Shown here piece after piece: positions 47,561-58,851 of a DNA stretch of 64,000 nucleotides (the first letter of the stretch is position 1; every line of letters starts with the position of its first letter). The translations under genes were made by a program, and so were the position numbers. The notes beneath the pieces are model-generated. The model was not told the origin of the DNA. It did not search any database and saw only the letters and a program-made list of their open reading frames with translations. The DNA lies in the NCBI GenBank assembly GCA_936440205.1, contig OW387139.1:38156378-38220377 (forward strand), in the 5' to 3' direction. Source of the DNA: Lepidonotus clava. Lineage: Eukaryota; Annelida; Polychaeta; Phyllodocida; Polynoidae.

Positions 47561-49857
47561 TAAGTGTAGGGTAAGACGCGGTCTGTTCTCTGATTAGTCA
47601 TTCAGATCCGTCCTACCAGACTTGCTGACCTAAGCAAGAAATATGAGATAGCTTTATATCTACACAACATGCTAGAGACTGCACAGCTGTTGGATTAAGG
47701 TCCCACTAGCGACTGCATCGGGCAAACAGGTCGGAAATTTAAGTAGGTACTAAGGAAGGAAAACATGTCCTACATTTAAGTAATGGCCGGAGGTAAATTA
47801 ACAGATCCAAGATTTAAATAGGGATTGGAAGTAAGCAGATTATATGCTATGATATGAAATGGGTAAACCCAAAAAAGATCTGCAATTCAAGGACTATCAT
47901 TTCATTCTAATTCTTCGTATATATGGGACTATATATATCCCCATTGCCTGACTTCCTAATTTGCAAAAATATAACCAAAACGGATCAATATTTAGAATGC
48001 AGTACCTCGCGGTAGCGGGATATCTATCAAGATGTATTCATTATGGTCCATTACAGTGCCTGAATTTACAAAGCAATGGAAGATGCAAAATTCTGTTATG
48101 ATAGTAGGGGATATAGTCAGACACCAAACCCTTGACTCTATCTAGTATTATGTCCGACTACCAGCTCTATAGTGACCAGTATCCACAACCTTTAAGGTAT
48201 CCTGGGCTGCAATTCCCACCCCACCTACCCTGTCTCCAGCTCTTTGATTGATCACAGCTTTTTCCGGAGTGCTCCCGATACAATGCAGTAATTGGGAGGC
48301 ATGGAAAATCCTCTTTGTGGCCACCGTAGCATTATGGCCAGTGGGAGGTATAAACGTGTTTATAATATATAGAGTCCACACAGTACAGTGTTGTCTCCAT
48401 TTATGCCCCTCGCGTATGGTGCGGATTATATGCTGGGTGCATTAATGTCTGAATTATAGATGAATTTATATGTATATATTGAAAGGCCTGTAGCCTGCTC
48501 TGAGGCGTATGTATTGCTTCGGTGGGTGGAGATATGATTCTAGATAATGCAGGGTGGATTACAATACAGGGGGATGTGAATTTAATACCTCAGGTTGGAT
48601 AAAAATACGTAGATCTGATTAACCATGATTATGATTTTAGATACAGCAGCGGTGATTAAAGTAATACTGTATAGGGATATGTGATTTTAGATACAGCATT
48701 GTTAATTAAAGTATAGGGAGACATCGTTATTTTCTTTATGAACTGCAATCTGGATTAAACTGAAGGGATATATCATTTTAGGTTGACAATGAGAGTCAGA
48801 TCCACATGCCATTTGCACTGGTCCTGACATGTTCCTTTTGAACAAAGATATAGTAATTATAAACCTGCTCAAAAGAGCTAGGGTTTACAAAGAAGACTGC
48901 AGTTTTGCTGTCACAGATACAAGTTCGTCTTTTTGCCTACAGAAGACACACAGTTAAAAATGAACTGTCAATATATAGCTTACAGGGAACGAACAAAGAT
49001 AACGTCGTCATATTTGATACAAAGAGATGTAAGCAGTCATTGACTGACAGTGAGATGTAAAGAAACACAAGATATGTTTTAAGATACTTCCAGAAACTGA
49101 TCAATGTGGTGTTGACATAAAAGGGAAAGTGCACTCCTATATACTCCGTCAATGACGCTACTGCATTCAGACATTGCCTTGATATATATAGGGCTGGGAA
49201 TCGACGTCGAGGCATTACCTAGCTGCTATATATGGGCCACACATATAATCTAAATACTGCATCTAATGTGGAGAATTATTCAAATGCAACCTTACCCATA
49301 CCTCGGTTATATGTGTGTTTTAGAACGGTCAATAAGTGCGATTTAGGTAACCCAGGTGTTTTACATAGATTAGAATCATTATTTTGCAACATTCCGCGAT
49401 GTTGACTCACTTAATCATTGGCATTTTTAAAGGTTCATGACCTCTAGCTCTCCCAGGTCAGACATATAAAAGCCTTTTAGCAGTGAGCGTATGGAATTCC
49501 AGCAACACTACCTGGAATGTTTAGCCCTATGCAAATAAAAACGTGCGCTTCTTTTGCAAGTTCAATAAAGTGGTCGAACTCTATTTCTGGTTTAACTTTT
49601 TTTGGGGGGTCATTTCTTTATATGATAATCCGACTATATATATAGAAAAATTCCTCGCGTCTTAAAATAGTCCCTATTGGGCGGACGGGGGTCTGACCTA
49701 TATATAGTCTGATTCAAATGAGGGAGTGTACACGTATTGTATACCGAGCATACGGATTTCGCTCTTTCAAACTAAGCTTATAGATTCAGAGAGGGGTTAT
49801 TGTCACGTCTTTTCTATCCCTATGCCTTGAGATGGGCATAAAAGTTCCCACAGCTGA
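47561..49857. other. No gene recognised; possible regulatory patch at 48130-48420
   Basis: The patch at 48130-48420 has balanced base composition with TTTGATTGATCA and GTGGCCACC words and open frames on both strands that match nothing known. The rest is AT-rich. Confidence 0.4.
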
Positions 49858-49866
49858 AAAGCATCA

Positions 49867-49932
49867 GCTTGTGCAGTCTGGAAAGAACCTTGTGTCGTTG
49901 GCCAGACGTTAAAGTATCCCAACACAACAAAC
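49867..49932 (+). mobile_element. Second SINE tail family, copy 2
   Basis: It contains GCAGTCTGGAAAGAACC, GGCCAGACGTTAAAGTATCC and an ACAACAAAC end, about 80% like the copy at 37376. Short flanking repeats AAAGCATCA (49858-49866) and AAAGCATAA (49933-49941) fit a target duplication with one mismatch. Confidence 0.75.
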
Positions 49933-49941
49933 AAAGCATAA

Positions 49942-52900
49942 AGGTATCCGCAAATAAGTTTATAATTAATAGTACTACCCGAAATTCATACGATTTTACA
50001 GTGGCCTTACAAAGTAGTTTCGATCATAAACAATGTAATTCCAGTTAATCTGATAGGTTGAATTGGGACCCTTATTTGCCGTGTTTGTATTGAAGTACAA
50101 TGCCTGCAGTCATTCTATAACCTTTAACAGACTAGGCTGAGAGTGCGCATTATGTCCTATATATGCGAATTCTGAGCCTTGTCTGTAAAAGGTATATGAC
50201 ACATAGTGTGTTTCCTGGACATCCGAAACCAGTTGTTTGCCAACGACGACAACGTGGAGGTAAATAGCCGTAACCATGGTGAGGTCATCACCCTTCTTGC
50301 CCTTCCCAGTCATTATGGACCTCTTACCTAACGCAAAATGTAATGGCCCCCTCCCACACCAGGTTAATCGGCCTTCACATAATGGTGAGCAAACAGCCTG
50401 TGGGGCGCCGATTGTACATTGATAAAACACAGGGTCAGCAACTTGATAATTCTATTGAATTCCAATATTGAATTCAATCAGTATTGCATTAGTAATTAAA
50501 CGATAGATGTAACCAAGTGTATCTATTCATGTATTCAATTGAAATGTATTATTTTTGTACCATTATAACTTTTATCATTATGAAAGTGCATCATTATTTA
50601 TATAAGATTCATTTGTGTAGTTAGGCCTATATTGAAAGGAAAACGCTACAGACCAAAGGAAATCGTGCAAGGTATTGAAGAAAGGCTCTCGTATTAGAAA
50701 AGAGAGTGGTATAACAAAACGTGAAGGATAGTAAAGAAGTGGTTTACTAAGGATGTAAAAAAATTAAAAAGGTGATTGAAGCACGTTCGGGCAACTTGCG
50801 CCTACTCCTCTTACTCCATATACTGGGACAAGCCAGTCTGAGAGTCTTTTAGGGGGAAAAATTAAACCGCCGAAATCGAAACCAATGCAATTTGTCGTTT
50901 TACACTTGCCCACCCCATGTCAAGCTCCCCATGGCTTGTCCATCCTACAACGATAAACACAGTGCCCTAATCGTGCTATCAGTAGCTCCGATAGCGGTGT
51001 GTGTATTATATTTGATAAGCGGGGTCGGGAGGACGGGTCAAGGTTCGCTGTGGGCCTTGGATCATCTGAACCAATCCGTTCTAACATATCAGGGCCTAGC
51101 GCCACGCACCAACTCTCCTAGTGGTCAGTCAGTCACTGACCACTAACGTTAACTGACCACCAATCTGGGAGTGGAGGATTCAGGTATATTACGCCCCTTT
51201 CCATTCCCACGTCTCGGTGTTGTACGCATTAAAGGGAAGGTCTTCAATATGTCTGTGTGCAGGTAGGATTACTGGTTTCATTTCCTTTTACATAACGTGT
51301 TTTTCACTGCTGGGTTTATTTATAACTGAATTGTTGTGTTTTCAGATTATCCTGGGGTCAAGTTGGGAGCTTTAGACTGTAGACGTTGCTGCTGGTTGAG
51401 TGCAAATATAATGCATTGCCAGATGGTATTGAGTGCATAATGCATCGTCAGAGTGCATTGCATCAGCTATGCACTGTAGAGCGCTGATACAATCGAATAC
51501 CAATCAATGGCAGCGTAGCATCAAAAGAACCAGATTAATATTAAAACTTGCATTATGAATCTTGAATGACTTCAACATACAAGTGACATCCATAACATTA
51601 ATTTTACAATGTCAGCTAGCATGTAGTGAGCCTCATCTACAAGCTTTAAGAATTTGTTATTTGAATATTGAAATCGATACCATTCATGTGTACACATCAA
51701 AGCAAGTTTTGTTCTTACTCTACTCATGGGGGTCAAAGTTGGCGTGTTATCACCAATTTCTTATCCAGTCCACAAGTATACAGGAACATCTTTACACTTG
51801 TTGAAATACCGCCTTCCATTGGCAATGATTCAGTATGAATTCAGAAGTGTTGGTTCCATTGCAATTTCCTGTTGACCACAAGCAGTAGTGTAGTTAATAC
51901 ACCATTAGTATTACACTCTCCATCCATAAACTGCGAAAACAACCCCTAGATTAACCTGTTAGGTTACCCGCTGGTATTCCGATACTCTCCATAGTACTAA
52001 GACCAACGCGAAGCCCAGGAGACCTCCACACACCTTACACCGTCAACATTTACCTGCTTACTCCACCTCCGCCTGGAGAGCATACACCACCTGGGAGGGA
52101 TAGCCCTGTTACTATAAATACACACCTCGCATTCGTCATCACGGATTTCCCCTCCAGTGACTGCTGTCACATGACTCAGAGTCAGGGCTGGTGTTGGTCA
52201 TGAGAATACATGTTCCTGTGCTCGCTGCTTGTTGGACGTTTATCTCAGCTCCTGCGATAGTTGTTAACATGGATCTATAGGTATTTAACAGCCAACCTGG
52301 TTGTACCTGGATTTGATAAGGAGACCCATCACCTCTTAGACTTGGGCATGTAAGTTAACAGTTGATTAGTTATAGTTGTGGCCGCCTTATAGTTATGCTA
52401 CTTAATACCTGGTGCTGTGATGGGAGGTAACTGTGTATAGTGTTAGTATAGAGCAAGTGAAACGCATCAGAGAGTTTTCATATATAAAGTGATTGTAAAA
52501 GTTAACGCAAGGGGTTAGCAGCGGAGCTGTGGCAGAGAGGTATACTTATATACTTATATACACATATACAGGCTATAGTGGTGTGCACATACATAGATTG
52601 CAGGGTGCATGATTTTAAACCCCTATGCACCCGGTGTGTGCATAAAATATATCCTTAATTTCGAACACTGCTGACAGCATTCCCTGAATAGTTTTGCTAA
52701 ACGTTATAGATAGTCGGCGGGTGTATACAAACACCCCTTGAATGGTGTAAACGAAAGCTCCTACATCCTCCGACGGCTTGAACACCCCTTGAAGTATTAA
52801 ACAGAGGCGGGTAACATGATGGATGAGGCTTTAATATATATCCAGGACAACCACTGATAAAATGACGCACATTAATGTAATGAATACCTGTACTGACTCT

Positions 52901-53480
52901 CTGTATTTGTATATGTAGGCCTATATATGTAGTGTCAGTCGGTATGTATTTAATTACTTCCAAGGAACGGTATGCTGTGAATAGACCATCATGTTTAAAT
53001 AGGAACAGCATTTTGGTACAATGTACCTGCACATGTACGAGGTACATTTTACATTAATGAGGCTATCCACGGTACATGTATGTTCTGCTCGAGGCTATGT
53101 AAATGTGTATGATATCAATGTTGCCGTACATTTGTGATGAAATGGGTATTTTGATCTTATCATATTTGACAAGCGCTTATCATTCCTCAGTATTTTATCT
53201 TTGCTATAATGAAAGCTTGAGGTCACACGCACGTCTATACGCGGAAAGGTGTCATTTGTATAATTACTCTATTTTCGAAAATACTCAACATGATACACAA
53301 AATTCTCGAATGTTTCATGCATTACTCATGCATATGAATGACTTTCACGCTACTACAAGGTGTGACCCACATTATGTCATTCGATCCCGGCTGTTCTAAT
53401 TCAGAGCAATGTTTTGTTTCATATACTGGTATACGGATGTCCTGTTTATACACGTACAGGCCGAAAGCCTCCAAGGAACG
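49942..53480. other. No gene recognised; possible regulatory patch at 50200-50440
   Basis: The patch at 50200-50440 includes GTAACCATGGTGAG (50270-50283, X-box-like) and a 106-codon minus-strand frame without known relatives. Frames of 98-116 codons at 52697-53399 overlap on both strands and are not supported. TAGGCCTA occurs at 50622 and 52916. Confidence 0.4.
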
Positions 53481-56400
53481 TGCACATGCTTGGGGCTGTC
53501 CATTAATTACGTCTTACAGTTTTTTCCCACTTTCTATTGCCCCATTGGCTTTTCTTTAGGCGTGAATCCGATACGAGGAATTTGTGGAAAGTGTCCTGAG
53601 GAATTAATCCTGAGGATTTTTTTTTCCAAGATTAGGTTTTAGGCGTTGTTTCTTTGTCGATTACACATGTAGGTAGACATGGAGCCTAGGCTACTTGGTT
53701 AGGCATTTATTTGCATGCACTGTAAGTATCATGCAACTTCCTAGACCAACCGAAGTTTTAAATGGTCGGTCCTTTAACAAGCGGATTAGTGACGGAGAAG
53801 CAGTTAGAGTTAATCCTACTCTGAGCAAGTTTTCGGAAATCTATAATCATACACATAATTCCTATTGCGACCCATGTGCACAGTTTAATGCTTTGTTTTA
53901 TCAGCAATTGTAGATGAGTAGATTAATCCTAATACAGCTAGTACATGAACCTTTTTTCTTGGCAGTGGGATAAAAGGTGCCCCCCGGGGTGCCATAAACT
54001 CTGATTAATTTCAATGGTAGGCCCAGATAGTAAACTCTCCCCACAGTGCATAGCTTAGTTATTAACAGCATTGTATGCATGCCGGGGAATTATATGAAGA
54101 CAAGTCAAGGCCTTTAGCATATATACTTTTTCATTCATTATCACAGTTGTAGTTCTTTAATATAATGGAAAACTAGCAATGGGTACCTTTTCAATGTGTA
54201 TCTATATATGTACTTCATAATTGTTATGGCCGTTTGAAAACATGCATTACATATAAAAACATAGCAAATAGATTTCTATAGGTTTTCCCTGTGTTTTGAT
54301 CTACAAAAATTATCTGCAGGTACTTGAAATATACTCTAAATCAGTGAGCTGTAGTAGGGAGAATTCCGGCAGACACAAAGCAAATTTTGTCGTCTTCTAG
54401 CTGTAATAAGATGATTCATGCATGTAATTGTATTTGTACACTAAATCCACTTTGCCTTGTTTTTGACATAATCAGTTACGCGATTGTCGGCTTCAGTTTT
54501 CTGTCGTTTCTTTTGGCAATATAACAATAAGGTTTTATAGGTCTATCCTGTTAACAACAAAAATCTCACCGTGAATATGACCTTTGTCGTCTAAACGGTG
54601 TAAAGCATCTATTACTGACTCGTAACACTTACCCTTTTTTGGTCTGTCTTATCCCTAGTTCCCATACATGCAGGATGTTGAGAAAAATGCCAGGAAGTGG
54701 TTTTAGTCGGTTGTGAATGCAGTGAAATTGGCATACAGCCAAATGGAAGAGTCAAGTTGATAGAGGCCAATTTGTCAGGTTAATAACTCGGAGCATACCT
54801 GGCTCTAGACCCCTAAAATTGAGACGGCTATTTTTGGGCTTAGTGACATGCGACAGGGTCAGTTCTTAAATGTGACACACTGACAGGGATCATTTGAAAA
54901 AATTAACAGGTGGTAAAGGTTGTGAGCAACAGATTACAGGGCTTTTTAGAAATATAAAGCCATGCGACAGAGCCATTTCCTATATTTGATATCCAACATT
55001 GGGACCCCTCATCATGATCTAAATCCCTAATACAAGTTGGAGGAAATCGGTAAGAACTAAGGACCTGTCTGTTTACTTAAATTGCAACATCTTTTGCAAA
55101 AAAATATCTTACATTCAAGGTATACTGTCATTGGAATATTTCCATGGCGAGCGTCCTTGTACAATCCTCGTGAATAGGTATTGCAAGATTTTAAGATATG
55201 AACTCTTGGTCGACTGGACTTATTAAAGTATTAAAGGGCATACTGCATGCTTTTTTATTGAAAAATATCTGTTATCAATAGTGTATTAACTATATGACTG
55301 ACCTATCCATATTATGACGCATGCGAATCTCTATACATTCAAATGGGTGGACCAGGCCTACATTGGCTTGTATACTGAAATTAGATGGAAATCGTTACTT
55401 TAAAAGGTATGGGCCACACATTATTTGAAAAACATGTACATATCTCTTTTCCTATTAAAGGAAAGTAAAACGGATAAAAATCTATAAATCACCTCCCATA
55501 GAAAGATTCTCAGAAATAAAACATAAATGACCAATTCCCCAACACCGTCTTAGACGTATAAATATCTACGCAAGGAACCGTCTATATAGCTTATCCAATA
55601 TTAAAACACTGACCACCTGCAAGATCTTCTATCCAATGTTATAGTGCTGGGGGCCTCTGACCCTCGTTTATATGGGGGAGAAGCACGGACGCTGATGGTG
55701 ATGGATCATTACTCTCCCCAGAGGAAGCGTTGACATATCATACAGGGTAGGGTAAATCATTAGCAAGTACTGGCACCGGCCTTTCGGGTACGAGGTCGCC
55801 TGTTAAGCGCTTTGAGTATACAATAATTATCCCAAAGGTAGACGAATTTAGGGGGGTTTTCCATTAGGCAACTGCATGCAGTGTTGCATGACGTCTGAAA
55901 TTGAAAACCATTTTATCCCCAAATAAGATATAGTTTTCAGTATAGTTTATTGAATGTTGCGACATCGATTCAGATTATTTTTTATCTTTATTTTGCAACT
56001 ATACGTCACGATGAAGATTGATGAAAATCGAAGATCACCATTGAAAAATATCTAATTACCTAGCTGATAGCGATCTTAAGATGAAAGAAGGAGCCGCACT
56101 TAACGATTACACGTAGCTTGTATATTCACAATAGGCGCTTTTTTTAGTGCAATTCACCGTAACGGAATAGTGCATGAACTTGTTCATTTTTGCAATTAGA
56201 ATGTCAAAAACCAGGAAGGATTATCTGATACTGTGTAGCATGTACGTTTCATTCTCCACAGGCAGTGATTAGTTTCTGTGCAATAGAAGCCCTTACCGGC
56301 CTCTAGCCCGCCTTTTTAGGGGGGAGATGCCGTGGTTAGGGTCATCAGTCATCGGTTCTGAGTGATCAACTTGGTGCTGGTGGTTGGATTGGGTTAGGTG

Positions 56401-57673
56401 GGATGGTGCTGGTGGGGAGGTTTAGGGATGGAGGGACTTGGGGTCACTCAGACGGGAAAAGGATAAGTTCGGAAGATGTTTTTTTTATTTAATTTATTGT
56501 TTTTAAATTTAATTCATTTAATTTATTTCTTGATTTATGTAATTTTTTTATGATTTTATTTTTTCAACAACATATGGGAAATGTGGATTTGTGAATACAG
56601 TCAGCACTGCAAATTAGTGCTCGACCGCAAATGCATAACAATTGATTACATAGGTAGGCAGGAAGAGGTAAAAGTACGTCTGAAACCATCGTCTGTGAAA
56701 ATGTAAATGTGTTTGAAGCTGGATACCCTACAAGTAACCCAACACTTCTCACAATCCCACGAATCCATTCCTTTCATCCAACAGCCACGCCCATTTCGCT
56801 GCCCACCATCACGCCCACTGCCCACCGCCCAAAACTTATAGGTGGACCGCAGGTGTCACAAGCAACGCCCCTTTCTTGACCTTTCCCTCAACCATCCCTC
56901 AATTCACATATACCACAGCCATTGATTAAAACTTAGGTTTTGCATAATAGTCATGTCTCTCTACATTGAGTCATAACCCGAGTCTACTGTCCCGACCTTG
57001 ACCACCACACATTTGATTTGATTTATAGCAAGTGCATATTGACATTGAACTGTCAAGTTTCAATGACAAATATAATTTAATCTCCTGAGTTCACTTCCAC
57101 TACATTGTGTTTACTTACTGGTTAGTGCAATGAGTTACATGCATGTGATGCTGCATAATCGACACTATACCGTCTTATCTGCACAGTGGACACTGTACAT
57201 TCAAAGGTCCTGTGCAGTTGACTTTGCTGCACAGTTCTCCAATGCCTTACTCAAAAAATATAGTCTGATTCTGGGGGTTGGGTGGGTGGGATTGTGATTC
57301 TTAATGAACAGGAGGAAATTAGTGGCAATCCCCACCCTACTCCACTACTACACTACCCCCAATTTTATCTTATCCAGCCTCAGGCTGCAACCCTCACCCA
57401 CGACATCCCTACCCCTACCCCCACCTCCATCCTCATATACACCACCCCCCCCCCCAAACCCCCGGCAACCTCCCCCCCCCCCCCCCCCCCCCCACCAACC
57501 CCCCTCCACCTCCCCAAACCCCGCCCTGCTTGTTGGCGGCCTATCGGTCTAGGCGCGCTTTTTGCACGCTGGTAACGGGGCAGTGCATTACGGGCCGGTC
57601 CCTAATGACTCGTAAAAGCATTAGGTTGATGGCGTGTAGCATTGTAGATCATAAACACCTGCCAGGCCGGACC
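53481..57673. other. No gene recognised
   Basis: At 53491-53515 the string GGGGCTGTCCATTAATTACG resembles a widespread DNA-transposon terminus; no partner end was found. The rest is AT-rich with an AT-repeat zone at 56470-56570 and a C-run zone at 57440-57500. Confidence 0.45.
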
Positions 57674-57757
57674 ACCCCGCCCCCTCCCCACTACAAGTAG
57701 GGCCATCAATAACCCAGGAGTTTTTCTCCAGGTGTGATTCCGGCCAGGTCCCGTGTT
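57674..57757 (+). repeat. Direct duplication, copy A
   Basis: About 80 bp here (CCCTCCCCACT, GTAGGGCCATCAA, ACCCAGGAGT, GCCAGGTCC) recur in the same order and orientation at 58212-58297 at roughly 80% identity. Confidence 0.8.
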
Positions 57758-58211
57758 GGTTGGCACCGCTGGTGGAAAGGTCCTGCACACCTTGAACAAG
57801 TTGTTCTTTAAATTCTAAGGGGTCTCCCCATAGCTAGGAAAACCTGGAAAATTAAGGTAGTCTTGGAAAATTAACAAAATGTCATGACTTTTTTCTCCCC
57901 CCCTCCCCTTTTTTTGGGGGGGGGGGGGACGAAAAGTCAGCATATATTTCTTTCATCATAAAAATGAAGAAAATTAAGTATTTACTGGCTAAAATTAAGA
58001 TATTTTGTGTCAGCTCAGAAAAAATGGGGTCCGCACACAATTTCTGAAAAATAATACCGCCACATATGTTTGATTGTGTTCAGCGTTAAAAACATGGGGA
58101 AAAAAAAATATGAAAAATCAGAAAAGGTCATAGAGAATCTATTGAAAATACATTGGGAAACAGTTCATGGAATCTGTGGGGACCCTGCTTATGAATTTAC
58201 CAACGAGCCTA

Positions 58212-58297
58212 ACCGACCCGTCCCCTCCCCACTGAAAGTAGGGCCATCAAACCCAGGAGTATTTCTCAAGGTGCGATCCCTGCCAGGTCCGGTGTTC
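58212..58297 (+). repeat. Direct duplication, copy B
   Basis: Partner of 57674-57757, 540 bp away. The two differ by substitutions and small indels, so neither encodes the same peptide in frame. Confidence 0.8.
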
Positions 58298-58793
58298 TAC
58301 ACAGGAAAGCTAATGAACAATTTAAAACAAAGTCCGGCACACTTTGCATTACGATTATTCCTCCTTCAACTATATATTTATAAAAACATCATTCAAGTGT
58401 CATTGTTGTGGGATGACATTGATTGATTCGTGTAGTCTCTTTGGAGATGCGCCAATCTAATGTAAATGCCGGATCCATGAATTTACAATATATTATGTCC
58501 TCATAAAAGGATATGAATAATTTCAAATCCATATCGCACATTCACTCGGTTCCAAGTCATATCATGATTTGTTAAAATACCATGGATATGATTATTATTG
58601 TATTTTACATATAACATTATTTCGAATTCAATATCTAAGAAAAGATGATTAACCTAATGAAAAACAAAACTACTGCCTTGAAACCGTGTCACTGTTGCAT
58701 GTATAGCACCAGTTTTGACATCAATAGCATTGTGTTGACATACCCCGTGTCCAAAAAAGATGTGTGTAACGATCTGCCCCAGGTCTTACCTGT

Positions 58794-58851
58794 CAGAAAA
58801 ATAGTCAACACATTAGATTGATCCTGCAATGCTTTATTCACACGAGCCTGA
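58794..58851 (-). other. Candidate small exon, unrecognised
   Basis: On the minus strand a good acceptor (CGTTTCATTTCAG) and a strong donor (ACAG|GTAAGACC) bound 58 bases that stay open as ARVNKALQDQSNVLTIFLT. The composition is protein-like but too short to assign, and no neighbouring exon was found. Confidence 0.25.
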
